Assembly (NCBI GenBank): GCA_001465935.1
Contig: LNKV01000004.1
Location: forward strand, 62,001-126,000
From: Clarireedia homoeocarpa
Taxonomy: Eukaryota > Ascomycota > Leotiomycetes > Helotiales > Rutstroemiaceae
DNA length: 64,000 nucleotides
Direction of reading: 5' to 3'
The notes under the pieces were generated by a model that was not told where the DNA came from, did not search any database, and was given only the letters and a program-made list of their open reading frames with translations. A program made the position numbers and the translations under genes. Shown here piece by piece: positions 34,128 through 46,258 of this stretch (its first letter is position 1; every line of letters starts with the position of its first letter).

Positions 34128-34672
34128 TGGCTAATCACTCGTGCCTTTGCAGTGGAGACTGAGGAACGAGTGCTTTGCGCGCCTGTTTACCCGGTATTCG
34201 AGTACGGTTTCGACACTAAAGCAGACACACTAGTTGTTGTACTATGTACTTGGTCAAGTGCATGCGACCCGCACACCCTTAAACCCGCCTGTCCTATCCG
34301 ATTGTACCTCTTTCCTGCTCCCCGACCACCGACTAAGTATGAACTTAACCACGACCCAAAAAAAAAGAACCCAAAACAGACCAACTCCTCATTCGATAGC
34401 AAAAATTTTCCCCTTTCTCGAACAGGTCACACAGAGAGCATTTGGATACATTATTGAAGCCGTTGGATCGATCGAAATGCATCCTTAGGAGCGACTATCC
34501 TCAAATCGTCGCCGCCGTCGAACCCCAAAATCCGCGAATCGCATCACGCACAGATTTCTCACATGCATCTCAATATTGACCACCGGTAGTGATACGGCAC
34601 AAAGTAGAGGGGCATGATACTCCTGGCCTTCTATTTTTGCGCTGCTTCTCCTACCGACTTGGTTTGCTCGAT

Positions 34673-37600
34673 ATGATCTCCGACGGCGATAAGAAAGGAA
34701 CACCGACCACGCCAACGACAACAACACCCTCAAATCAAAATCCGCCCGAGTCGCCTCGGCGCAGAACAATCATCCTCCCCACCCGAAATGTGACCCAGGA
34801 CTTTCAACTTGCACAGTCAGAATCTGTCCCGTTCCAAGATAATGTTGTTGCGATTAACTCGGTACATCCCGTCCCCTCGCCAATCGATAAAAGCCCAGCC
34901 GACTGGACCCTTGATTTGCCTGATACCGACCATGTACGCTTCTTCAAGTCGAGGGATTGGCCATCCACCTCCCTGGGTCCCCTGAGCTCATGGGGCTTCG
35001 CTCTTCGGTTACATACATGTACCGTTTTCGCAGACACAAGGCCGGCTTGTTTGTATTGGTATGACTTAGGAATTTTGTGCACAAGTTGATAGGATCTCTA
35101 ACAAATTTATATGTGCAGGGGCCCTTCGCAAACCGCCATCTACAACGAGCAATGGATTCCGCTAGCTGGCAAAACTCATCCTATTTTGATGGGAAGTACA
35201 CTTCAGAAAACTTTCCCAAAAGTCTTCCAACAAATGAGAGGGGCTTTAGAACAAGCCGAGAAGTCGAAAGTCGCTGCGGATCTCATCGAAATCCCCTTGG
35301 TTAGCGAAAGAAGCGGATACTTGGAGGAAACCTACTTTACCGGCAGCTTCATTCCATTAAGAGGCGACGACTGCAAAGTGTATGGATTTTACAACACTGC
35401 TTACGAAATCACAAAACAAAAGCTTAGTGATAGAAGGGCATCAATGCTCAATCAGTTAGAGATTCCCAGCGGGGTGCACGAGGGAACATTAGCTGGATAT
35501 GTCATTCCGCCACTTGAAACGAACCCTCTTGATATTCCTATGGCAATGCTATTTCAGATTGATGAAAACGACGTGTCTGGGTCTGTCGTTCGCTTGCGAG
35601 GTCAAATCGGTGTGCCTGAGAATCACCCCTTGGCAATTAAGCAAGCAGATCTTTCTAGCTGTATCGGCCTTTACCCACTTTTTTGTAAAGCTAAAAAGGA
35701 GATCATAACTCTTCCTGTCGACGAACGATTTGCCGGAATCGAGTGGCGTGGTCATAAGAATGGAGCGACAGGTCTTTGTCAGCCGTCGAGTCATTTTAGT
35801 GTCTTGCCTATAGCTACCGCGGATCGTCTGTATGGATTCCTCGTACTCGGTGCGAATGCATACAGGCCGATAGATGACGACCATTGTCGATTTATGCAAA
35901 ACATCGCAGCAAAAGTTTCGATTATAGCCGCATCTGTTGCTAGTGCCGAAGAGACGAAGAGAAGGGCAGATCGTCTTGAGCAAGAGCTTGTCGAGCGTGA
36001 AAAACAAATTAGATATATGGCGCAGTATGCACCAGTTGGGATGCAGCACCTGAGTTCCGATGGCAGCATCATCTGGGCCAATGAGATGTACTATCAACAT
36101 ACGGGCCATCCTAAAGATGCAGAGTCCCAATACAACTTCTCTTTCCTCGACGTTTTTATCGAGGAAGACCGACCAAAGGCAATGCAGAGTTGGGCGGATC
36201 TTCTCCAAGGAGCGTCTCACGTTGAGATCTCTTTGCGAATTAAACGCATATATTTCCCGCCAACAGGGGAACCCGAGCATGCGTGTCTACTTTTTCTTGC
36301 ATTTCCATACGTGGTGAATGGTGAGATAAAGTCTTTGATGTGTTGTACCACCGATATTTCCCAACTCAAATGGGCTGAAGCATCAGAAGCACGAAACGCG
36401 GCAGACGCGCGGGAAGCGAAACGACAGCAGGAAGAATTCATCGATGTCGTCTCACACGAAATGCGTAATCCCCTCTCTGCGATCTTCCAATGCGCGGAGA
36501 TGATCTCAAATTCATTCAGGGATCTAGTACACATGAGTGCCGTCGAAATTCTAAAGAGCAATATCGAGGCCGCGAATACAATTACCATGTGTGCTACTCA
36601 TCAGAAGCACATTGTTGATGACGTATTAACTCTGTCGAAGCTCAAATATATGATGCTGACTATTTCTCCACGCCCCGTTCGACCAATCAGTATCTTTGAG
36701 CAAGTTGTGAAGATGTTCCAAGCTGATTTGACTTCTCACGATATCTCGATTAATACAATTGTTGAGCCTTCTTTTGGCGAAAATAAAATAGATTGGGTTA
36801 TGTTCGATGATTCTAGGGTTACCCAAATATTAATTAACTTATTAACAAATGCCATCAAGTTCACGAAGGGCGAGTCGCAGAGGAAGATCACTATCACATA
36901 TGGTGCTGCGCTTACTGAGCCTCGAGATACTTTCCCGAAAGATTTGTACTGGGTTCCTTGCGAGAAGAAAGTCGAAGATTTAACTCTGAGACCGGAATGG
37001 GGTAATGGAGAACATGTATTTCTGACCTGCTCTGTAAAAGATACGGGAACTGGTATGAAGGAAGAAGAAATCCCACGTCTTTTCGCTCGATTCGAGCAAG
37101 CTAACTCGAAGACTTCAATCAAATATGGTGGGTCGGGACTAGGGCTTTTCATTTCACAGCAACTCACTGAAAAACAAGGTGGTCGAATCGGGTTGTCATC
37201 CGTGCTGGGCAAGGGAAGCACTTTTGGTTTCTATGTGAAGGCGCGACGCAACACCGCAAAGGTTGCAGACTCTGGTTCGTTATCTCGCCGGCTACTAGGC
37301 TACCATAGAGAAAACAATTCTGCATCTTCTACGATGCATGTCTTACTAGTTGAAGACAACCTTATCAATCAGAAAATCCTTCACAAGCAACTCAAAAGAG
37401 CGGGGTGCATAGTCCACGTCGCAAATCATGGCCTTGAGGCGCTAGAAATCTTACGACAATCTTCATGCTGGCATGAACCTGCCAAGGAGGCCAAGCAAGT
37501 GGATATAATTCTCATGGATTGGGAAATGCCAGTGATGGATGGATTGACGTGCAGTCGGGAGATTCGAAAACTGCAAGAGCTCGGGAAGATCGTAAGGCAT

Positions 37601-37818
37601 ATTGAGATTATTGCTACGACGGCCAATGCAAGAGACGAGCAGATTGAGTCGGCGTTGCATAATGGGATTGTGAGTTTACACAATATTGGGGAGATTCGAG
37701 AAAAATGCTAATTTTGATGTAGGATTTTGTGATGGCGAAGCCTTTTGCAGTGTCGGATTTGCTCTCCAAGATGAGGGAGCGGCTGAGTGGTGTGGATGAT
37801 GGGATTGTGTATCAGTGA
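34673..37818 (+). CDS. PAS/GAF hybrid histidine kinase
   Basis: Two-component sensor that autophosphorylates on His and passes phosphate to its own receiver, feeding a phosphorelay. Exons 34673-35058, 35119-37669 and 37723-37818 give 1010 residues. Order: disordered Thr-rich leader (1-60); PAS-like segment with LYWGPSQTAIYNEQW (about 120-210); GAF-like region (about 225-410); coiled coil; PAS (about 429-550, from MAQYAPVGM); HisKA with SHEMRNPLSAI, His575; HATPase with NLLTNAIKF, VKDTGTGM and GGSGLGLF; receiver with VEDNLINQK, IILMDWEMPVMDG (Asp929) and MAKPF (Lys985). No membrane segment, so cytosolic. The receiver is split by an intron just before the Lys exon. I chose ATG 34673 because the upstream in-frame codon at 34589 is GTG. 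The ligand and fungal HHK group are not assigned. Confidence 0.93.
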
Positions 37819-38599
37819 ATCGCTGGGTTATGGGTGAAGGTCTACTTAACGGAAGTTTGGGTGGGCCTTACTATATGAATGACATCCGCCAGGTGATTAC
37901 TCCAGCTTTGGAGCTTGTGACTATGATTTGAACGAGCGTTGAGATATACGATCATGGCATTTCTTTACGAGGACTGTATGGAAAAATTCCCGATGACAAG
38001 GTGGACCCATCAACTCATCCACAATTTAACCGTGATTCGGTTTGGTGCTTTTCCACACCACAACAGCTAAGGGTAAAGGTTGTGACACGGGTAGAATTCA
38101 GGGTGAAAGCAGAAGTATACATATAGATGCACAGATCGAGGACTTGTCAGTCCTTTAAAGATAGGAGGGTTAAGGAAATACCAGCGAGATGATATTTATA
38201 TCTTATAGATTTGTAATTAAAATGTTAAATGTTTTATGATAATGGGTGGTGATTTGCTCTGAGGGAGATGGCTATATCTAGTAAGGGGAAGGGGAGGGAG
38301 GATAGCGTAAGAATTGGATTGCACTGGACGGGGTGGTGAGAGGGACGGGGTGGTAGGATTGGAGTAAAAAGGTGATTTAGGGGGGAGTTCGGATATACAT
38401 AGATGGTGAAGGGGTTGAAAAGATATGTCAATTGGGCGGTGTTGTAGGCTCGAGTGATAGGGGTTGCAAGTTTTTTTTCCCCTTTCTCTTCAATCACTGT
38501 TGCAAGTCGCACATTTTATATCATTACACACTCTATCTCTTGCTACTTGGGTCTAAGGTTTATGGTTCTCGTATTGAATGTGTACTTCTCGATTTGCCT

Positions 38600-38638
<39 letters not shown>

Positions 38639-38779
38639 TATATATATATATATATTTTAATACTTACAGAATGGATTTGAGAGAGAAAACAAACAAGTAA
38701 GAGACCGTTAATTCATCGTTGAGGAATCTCTTCCTCGGAGTGAAGCCGTTTTTGTGATCAGTACCCGTAGAAAAATATG
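37819..38779. other. Convergent spacer
   Basis: 961 bp between the kinase gene and an unknown minus-strand gene. It holds the poly-T/TA tract. A 105-codon minus-strand frame (38981-38664) overlaps the neighbour's 3' end in another frame and starts inside it; I do not call it. Confidence 0.55.
38603..38656. repeat. 30-nt poly-T followed by TA microsatellite
   Basis: Thirty consecutive T (38603-38632), then AATTTA and about ten TA units. Length is probably unreliable in assembly. Confidence 0.92.
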
Positions 38780-39847
38780 CTACCTTTGACCATCTTCCGG
38801 GTTCTTTTCTCGGGAGTCTTTCAGTACCAGTACCGATAGACAGCGTGCGACGTAGCTCCAGCGTCTGAGATTGCACTTCCACAGATCTGCATTTGCATCT
38901 GCGTCTTGCGACTTCGAGAATAGAGGAGGCATGGAATGCGTAGCAGAAGGGAGTCTCGAATGCGCCCGAGTGTTGGAGCATAGGCCGTTGGCGCCACTGT
39001 AGAAATAGCGGTTATGCATTTTTGCTTTCTCGGCTTCATCCTTGCCTTTGTTCTCGCTCACATGTCCCTCGGTAGACCTACCGCGGTAATTCTCATGATG
39101 CAAAAACGGCTGCAGACACTCGCTATCTGCGCAGGACTCGCATGGATATGGACATGGAGTGAGCAGCATCCTTGTATCGAGGATGTGCGAGGATCCCCGT
39201 GATTCCAACGCGCAATCCTCGCGCGAGATGGGTGTCATGCAATCTGCCCGGGTGTCGAAGAAGTAGTGATCAGGATAGGGGTTTGAGCCTTGGGTGAGGA
39301 GTGTCCAATCCATTTCTTGGGTAGGGGAAAGAGTTTTGAGAGGTTGGTGTGGGCCGTGTGTGTAGTAGTGAATTCCTGAGAATGCTGACTGCTCTTCGGC
39401 CACGATGCTTGTGAAGTCGTCTTTAAGGCTGGGGAAGTCTTCTGGATTGGTACCGAAGAAGTCCTCGTGCTTCTCGCCGGCAAAGGCAGGATCGCTAGTG
39501 AAAGTGGGCATCGATGTATCAGCGTAGTTAGAGTTACTATGGAAGGCAAGATCCGTTGTGCTGGTGGGCGCAAAGCAAGTTTGCGGGTTATAGATGCCCG
39601 TCTCGGTCTTATTAGTGCCCTAGTACGCCATCCCCTCCTCTGCGGTCCCTGCGGCTGCTACGTCCTGGAGCGACATCCTACCTGGGTGAAAGAGAAAGTC
39701 TTCAAAAGGCTGCGGGTCGGGATATTGGTTTGGCAAGGCCATGTCGAAGGGTTCAAATGCTGCTGCTGAGTGGGGATATGAGAGACCCATCTCAGCGCCT
39801 ATGCACGGCTCGTTGCCGTCGTTGAATGCTTGGGTCATTCCTTCCAT
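38780..39847 (-). CDS. Hypothetical acidic protein with stop-containing intron or nonsense codon
   Basis: I do not recognise it. The frame is open from ATG 39847 to 38780 except for one TAG at 39622-39620. An intron 39626-39561 (66 nt, GTACTA donor, CACCAG acceptor) would remove the stop and stay in phase, giving 333 residues. The N-terminal part is acidic and Phe/Pro-rich (AAFEPFDMALPNQYPDPQPFEDFLFHPG), like activation segments. A Cys-rich patch (CPYPCESCADSEC) lies in the middle but its spacing fits no zinc finger I know. The C-terminus is basic (KCNLRRWSYVARC). The 66-nt segment is a multiple of three, so retention would insert codons and then stop at the TAG. Whether this is a gene, a pseudogene with a nonsense mutation, or a readthrough case cannot be decided here. 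Confidence 0.5.
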
Positions 39848-42345
39848 GTTTCCTTCGTGTCAGCGGCAGGCGGCGGTGCAGAGCTTAACGGTCATCTTCT
39901 TGTGGGTTGCTATAGATGGTGGTGGAAATAGTCCCTGCAACTGAAAGTAGTGTAATCTTTCTTGAAACAAACGACTGTGGGGAAAGTTACCCAGTACAGC
40001 TCTCACCTGCCCGATGGTTGATGAAAAGGTGGTTGAGAGGGTTAATTAACACGGCTTTCATCTGTCTCTTCGGGAACGGTTTACATACTGTTTGATATGT
40101 GTTATGTATGTTTTGGGGGGCTCTAATTCATTCATAGACTCCTTGCTCTTTTTTCTGAATAGTGGTTGGGGGGTTGTTCGCTTGTTCAGGGGGGAAATTG
40201 GTGGCCGAAGATTACTTTCTTTGTTCTTGCCGATTCAGTGTGAAAGGGTCTTGGTTTGATGGACGATTGAGAAGAATAAAGAATAATAGATTTGTCTTTG
40301 ATAGACGTAATGGAAAGATTGGATGCCCATGCTGATAGAATCGCCTTGATTTTATGGGTTTCTTGTTGGGTAGGCTTGACGAAATGTTACCAAAGATATG
40401 GCTCGAATTTAGCTGTAGATAGGAGCAGTGAGAGTATTCCTCACCTCTGATCTCCTTGAACCTAGTGTAGAAGAGCAGTGTATCTTTCCGTATCTGACAG
40501 TAAGGACGGGAGGAAAAATGAGGCTCAATAATGAGCAATGGGGAAGTGGGGAAAATGAAGCGGACAATTAAGTGGACCATGGGGACGTGAGATGTCCGTT
40601 TCGTCTTTCTATTCCTTTACGGTGAAGGAACCGCTTATGGCACTCAACAACATACTTTTTGTCGTGATTGCTAGCTCCGATGGATAGACCACTGCAGTGA
40701 GAGGGGGCAAAATGAAACAAAAAGACAAAAAAGTATACATACAACAGTGGGGATTCGCTGGTGGTCACCCACCCAACTACTAATCCACCGATTCAAGGCT
40801 TGTGGAAGGCAGAGCGGACGGGATGCCCATTTCCCCTTGATCTATGGTCGTATGTGCTAGGTTGTTGTCTAAATGCAAGTATAAAGATACAACATGCTGA
40901 CCAATATCAAGAAAACTGTGCCTTGTGAACTCTAAATTGGAAGACTCATTAAGTGGAAATGACGTCCAGAATACATTGAGGCAGAAGCCATGCCAGGGAG
41001 ACCCTGAACAAAGTAAGCATGCATTCAGATGCAGTAGTTACATGGCGTTCGTTGAGTGGTGTTTGGTCTCGTAGCAGGAGGTTCAGGCTGGCGATACTGT
41101 TTTCGTTCTCTGTTGCTTATATCGTGTACCTTGAATGGTAATAGCATCATCAACGACTAACCGGAAGATGATTCGGTCCGAAATAACAAGCTGACAAGGT
41201 TGGCTTTCGAGCCTCGTTCCGTGAAAACTCAAGATGCAGCACCGTGGGTACGCCTACCCTATGGTCAAGTACACCGCGATCCGCAAGAGAGAAAGGAGAT
41301 ACTGTGGAAAGAGAAAATGAACAATGTCGATTTAGCACACATACTACAATATAAATAAAGTGTAATATTAACATCAGCCTCAAAAGTTGGGTGCTTCGCG
41401 CTCACTTTCATAGAGAGCTTTCTTGCAAATGTACCACGTGAATGTCACATTGTCAAGTGTATTTATGATGTCATGAACTTCCATAGGCGGAGCCTGATAT
41501 GAAATGGGCGATCAAATCTGGGCTCGTGAGATTGAGCCGGTTTAAAGATTTGCAAGAGGAATTGTTGATATGTCAAGGGGTCAAAGTAACGTTTGGATTG
41601 TTGAAGAAAGTGAGTGTGGGCTGGGATGGGGACATGAACCATGACATGCTGAAATGCATTATGCAGCAACGGTGATTAGATACTCCAAATGATTATGATG
41701 TAACGAGAGATGCATAGTCTAATTACCGAGTAACTGCTACTCAAAGTCCATGCATGTATGTACAGTAGATAGAAAGGAACAAGATGTTGTCAGCTTCTGG
41801 AAGGATAACCACGAGGAAAGGTTGCAATGAAGACCCATGAGAGTTAAGAAGTAGCATAGCACTGACAGATTCATGTTGGACAGTTTTTCTCGAAACAGTG
41901 GTGTGCAAAATGGTTCGCATTATCAAGGCAACCAGCAATTGCGGTTTTATACTCGGTGAGCTGAATTCAGTGGGCACGTACAGGAAAGGCGAAACGCATG
42001 CAGCATGACTTTGAGCATATGATTAGATAAAACAAAAAGTATAAATTAATAACCCGGAAGAATAACAGTAATCATGTACAGCTGCATTTTCAACCAAGAA
42101 ATCGAAGAGATCAAGTGGAACGTTTAGAACTGACGAATTCCTCCGCGCCGACATGGAGGCAACGTAAGGCAACACAAGCTGGGAAGAAAATAAATAAACC
42201 ACCGCGTCTTCGTTTCAGCTCCTCTCAGCGTGACCAATAGATCTGTATCCCAATATAAAACTGAATGTACATCGAGAATGAACCAACTACTTGTGTCCGG
42301 AAATTTTAGGAAATTGCGTGCTGAGCGCATCCTTACATTGCATGA

Positions 42346-42389
<44 letters not shown>

Positions 42390-42609
42390 ACCCCTAACGC
42401 CCTCTTCCTCTTAAAAGTAAAAAAAAACATATCAATGAAAAAGTCATGAGAAGTACCGCGGTAGGTGACATTTGTCGACTTTGCCACCACTAATTCCCAT
42501 GCCACAGTGAGTGATTGCGGAGCTGATAAACCTGGGGAAACAGTCTAAGCTTTATCCGTATCTTCGGCGATTACCTCTTGGCAGTAACAGCTGTTGGTGA
42601 ATTGGGAGC
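39848..42609. other. 2.76 kb gene-free stretch
   Basis: Only short, low-quality frames on either strand. It includes the 36-nt poly-A tract. No transposon protein, long terminal repeat or tRNA was found by eye. Confidence 0.5.
42353..42388. repeat. 36-nt poly-A tract
   Basis: Thirty-six consecutive A on the + strand, followed by C/A/T-rich unique sequence. Confidence 0.93.
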
Positions 42610-43231
42610 TCACTGTTGAAACACAGGTATTCCAAGGCGAATCTTCTCGTCACGAGAAATATGCGTGCTCCAGTCCTCAAGTATTGGTGAGAGTTCCGGA
42701 AAGTGCGCTTCGGCTCCTGGTGTATAAGTTGTATTGGCAGAGTTTCTAGAATAAGGAGCAGATACGTTATTGTCAACGATAGTGAGGTGTTCTTCCAGCG
42801 TAAAATGATCATCGTATTGGGCTATTTCTATCTCGTAAGACGGCAAATAGTAATCTGCGCAATGTTTGATAGTTGTATCGCTAATATCGCATGATGTTGA
42901 GATATTGTTATAATCCGTTGGTGATTCGTAGATGTAGCTATCTTCATTGCTCTTTTTGCCATCGTACTGCAACCGTCGTTGTTCGGACGTAAAGCTGGAG
43001 GATAACGGAGGTGTCACATGAGTATTAGTGTCAAGATGTAAATCAGCCGGCGACCGATCAGATTTCTGCGTCCGTGTAGTCGTAACGTCGTTCTTTGTTG
43101 AGTCCATACGGGAGCTTCCAGTGTGATTACTGTGTTCATTAGTCGATGTACTCTGTCGATCTTCCACGCACCAACCTAGAATCTGAGCCTTTTTGGGCTT
43201 GAATTGATGAAGATTGTAACTTTAGAGGCAT
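42610..43231 (-). CDS. Hypothetical protein, two exons
   Basis: Unrecognised. Exon 1 43231-43176 (MPLKLQSSSIQAQ) joins exon 2 43129-42610 across a 46-nt intron with a GTTGGT donor, a GACTAATGA branch site and an ACACAG acceptor; phase is kept and the product has 191 residues. The same GTTGGT donor is needed in two other genes here (49312-50697 and 59876-62354), which supports the model. The first 70 residues are Ser/Thr/Asn/Asp-rich. The middle is Tyr/Asp-rich (SYIYESPTDYNNIS, CADYYLPSYEIEIAQYDDHF), and the C-terminus (HFPELSPILEDWSTHISRDEKIRLG) may form helices. There is no signal peptide and no membrane segment. It lies alone in the gene-poor block; a lineage-restricted gene or a false model are both possible. 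Confidence 0.42.
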
Positions 43232-43528
43232 GCTGTCTAATTTCGAGATGAATAGAGGTAATCTCATGTCAAGGAGGAGTTGCGAAAGACGTATACAAAT
43301 GAGTCAACTAGCTGGAGTCGACCGGCGCTGAATAGATGAAGCACAAATAAGTCGTCTCTGAGATGCTTCTACTCGTTTGATTTCTCTGGAACCAGTCTTC
43401 TAGTGGATGTGAAGATTAGATTTATACTTATCTGTCATGGACTTGTGGTCAATGTATGATGCTCATGCTTGACATTGTGAACTTCCAGAGAAGGAAGCAG
43501 GTATTAAATCCTTGATATTATACCGCAT

Positions 43529-43561
43529 CCATGAGGACTGTGGAGTGTGCTGTCCTCATGG
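43529..43561. other. Perfect 10-bp inverted repeat (hairpin)
   Basis: CCATGAGGAC (43529-43538) and GTCCTCATGG (43552-43561) are exact reverse complements with a 13-nt loop. Directly downstream, CAGGATTCAATTCCTG (43567-43582) forms a short T-arm-like stem. Confidence 0.75.
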
Positions 43562-44705
43562 GAGCCAGGATTCAATTCCTGCGCCATCAGTCCCAGGGAT
43601 TTCATCGTTGCTGGATGAAGGCTTCAGCTTCACCAGGATGTATTGACCTCAAAGTTGCTTTCACGTGTCGTACCTTTCTCGTCCCAACCCACTACTCCTG
43701 TGAGGGATATTACCCTTGCATAAACCTTCTCCTCTAAGTTCTACTCATGTTTGTAGCCTATGGAATGAATGGCAACTGAAGAGTAGTATTGTGCCTGAAC
43801 CTGGGTTGGGTTACATGTGAAACAAGGTTTTGTCAATTTCCAGGAGACTACCTACGGATAGACCGACGACAGGCCAACTGGGTGGCAAATTTTAGCGATG
43901 TGAACTGCTCCGGTGGCTCCTGAGGTAAATGCCAGGTCAAGTTGCCCTCGCCTCAAAACTGACAGAAAGGTGGTTGTTGAAGGTAATGAAGGGTGGTGTA
44001 AAGAGCCTCCCATGCCCGCATGACTTTGTGGAGAGGACAATGAGCTTGTTTTTGGATTCATAATGGCGAGCGAGCATATTGCGAATAAACTAGGTGCGTA
44101 ATTCTCTTGGCCGAACGGCATCGGTGTCATGGTGTCCGCATGTTAGGATAAGATGCTGACAGCAGGTGGGTGAGTCTAAGAGTCAGTAAGTCTCGTAAGC
44201 AATGATAGAGGAGGTACGCTTAACATCCCTCTATTCCTATCCTCACAGTCCAAAAGGTACCATAAATAGCTGCAGTGATACGGCGGGGCAACCAGCGATG
44301 GCACATGGGGTTTTCTGTTCTTGTCAGGAGATAGTTTTTTGAGCGCATACGACGCTGTCGATCTCTGTGCTCAACGACAGATACCTAGCGTGGAATGTGT
44401 AACCCTGATAGCCAAAAACACGCTTCAGAATGGAAAGAACATTAGATTCAAACAAATTTGCATTAATCAGTAAGTTACGGTGCATCTTATGATGTAACGG
44501 GCGACGATGAGCAAGGCTGTAGAAACCATAGACTCACTCACAGTAAGCTGAAGTCGTTTAAAAAGCAAAATTCATAACTCTTGGTAGAAGCGACCTCGCT
44601 TCAATATCCGTATTAGGAATTTAGCCGCGATTACCTGCATACATTTTGCGTAAATAATTAGTTTGGTTAACTGCGGTCATCCCTCTTGTGTAACCTTGGG
44701 GAAAA

Positions 44706-44790
44706 GTCATCCTCAAGTTTTCCAACACATAGCAAAGTCAAGTTTTCCAACACATAACAAAGTCATCCTCAAGTTTTCCAACACATAGCT
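44706..44790. repeat. Three-copy tandem repeat (31/25/31 bp)
   Basis: Units contain TCAAGTTTTCCAACACATA; the first and third begin GTCATCC and the middle one has lost six bases. Copies are nearly identical, so the duplication is recent. Confidence 0.9.
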
Positions 44791-45460
44791 ACATCAGGAT
44801 AAGGATTAAGAAAGAGAGATAATAGCTCCCGATATCTACGAAAAGAGTGAATATCCCAGAACCCCATACCGCGCTATACGGCGTCATGTGCCACATATAT
44901 GCTACAAAAACCTCAAATTATAGGTTCTCTCGTTTCCCATAATTTTATACATCGTCGATCAGTAAGAAAAGAACTGAAAATAGCGAATTTACAGTGATGG
45001 TATATCTACAAGCTGATGGCCTTTGTATCAGTGAGTAACGAAGAGTAGAGGAGCATGTGAGTCGTATTGCTCGTAGCATGTTACGTTCTCAAGCTTGTCT
45101 TGGATGTCACAGCTCACGTCATTTTGGGGCCTCTTCTACGATTATCTTTGTTGGTGTGTGTTGTATTCTAATTCCAAATCTTGCAACAGAAGGCACATGC
45201 ATACCCCCTGATCAGGAAGAGCAGAAACATCCACGCTTCCTAGCGCTTGACATCACCTGAATATAGCCACTCAAATGTTTGCCTGATCATAAACTTGTGT
45301 TCGGAAGAATCAAAGGAGCACACGTGGCGAGCTTGTGTCACAGTTTCTGCATCTCATATACCCCACTATGATCGAGTTCGTGCGACCTGATATCATAACA
45401 ACTCCAGAAAACTTCTACAGAAAGCATAGAAGATTTCTGAATAAGAGAAAAAGCTTGCAA

Positions 45461-45540
45461 TGGTCCTACAAGTACTTTGACATGATCCTAGAAGTACTTT
45501 GACATGATCCTACTGTACAAGTACTTTGACATAATCCTAC
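45461..45540. repeat. Three-copy tandem repeat, 22-28 bp
   Basis: Unit core AAGTACTTTGACATGATCCTA, with a CTGTAC insertion before the third copy and one G-to-A variant (ATAATCC). It shares the word GATCCTA with the array at 46.0-46.26 kb. Confidence 0.88.
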
Positions 45541-45999
45541 AGGCATACCACTTCACAGCTGAGTATACCATATCCAATGAAGTAGCCTCTCCAGAACATG
45601 TAACGATGACAGCAGAAAAACATACGCCTCAACCACAACTTTGACCACGAACTGACGAACCAGACAGGAGAGAGATATAAGCTCGTGTAAGGGTGTTAAT
45701 CCTATGGAACGGTCTTTATGGAAAGATATCGCTAAAGGATCTTTCCTCCTCAGTATGGAATCGTCTGACCTCGCTCCGTCTTACTGATTTCGTCTAGCCG
45801 TGAAGAAGAGGCGTTGAGCTTTGCATTCGGTTAGAGCTTCATTAGAGAAAATCTCGTATACCCAATGTCCGCCCGAGACTCGATATCCGCTATCACAGAA
45901 GATAATAGATATCACACCGTATGTCAATTCAAGTTGTACATGAATTTGGAAATGTATAGACGTGGTGCAAGCAGCAAGGCTGATGTAGCCAAATATCTT

Positions 46000-46258
46000 A
46001 AAAATTCCTGCATATCTGATAAAGTCCTAAGTATTTGAAAAAGTTCTTAGTATCTGAACAGATTCTAAGAAAGTATCTAAAAAAATCTCAAGATTCTGAA
46101 AAGATCCTAACCAGCTTATAAAAAGATCCTAAGCTTATAAAAAGATCCTAAGCTTATAAAAAGATCCTAAGCTTAAAAAAAGATCCTAGGCTCACGAACA
46201 GATCCTAAGCTCACGAAAAGATCCTTTCAAGTTCCTACATACTTGAAAAGATCCCAGG
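46000..46258. repeat. Degenerate minisatellite, about 19 bp unit
   Basis: The central part (about 46099-46226) has units close to AGATCCTAAGCTTATAAAA, five to seven copies; flanking units decay on both sides (AAGTCCTAAGTATTTG, AAGATTCTGAAAAGATCC). Homogeneous centre and worn edges are typical of a tandem array growing by slippage or unequal exchange. Confidence 0.88.

Larger units (their letters stand above)
32421..34672. other. 2.25 kb gene-free stretch upstream of the histidine kinase
   Basis: No convincing coding segment. Open frames of 150-165 codons (for example 33238-33696) are composed of low-complexity residues and overlap in several frames. The stretch holds an imperfect hairpin (33116-33148), a pyrimidine-rich tract and a CACTCC/CATTCC repeat. 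It may include a long promoter and 5' UTR of the kinase gene. Confidence 0.5.

Noticed and set aside
38664..38981. 105-codon minus-strand frame overlapping the 3' end of the unknown acidic protein gene
   Set aside because: Starts inside the neighbour in another frame and has no independent ATG context or recognisable content.
41741..42505. Possible small genes around the poly-A tract
   Set aside because: Frames of 60-80 codons, some made of the A tract itself (poly-Phe); no support.
43529..43600. tRNA gene
   Set aside because: Only a T-arm-like stem is present; no A box, anticodon arm or acceptor stem can be drawn.
43852..44130. 92-codon ATG frame on the minus strand in the gene desert
   Set aside because: Short, Ser/Pro/Gly-rich, no homology I recognise and no splice partner.
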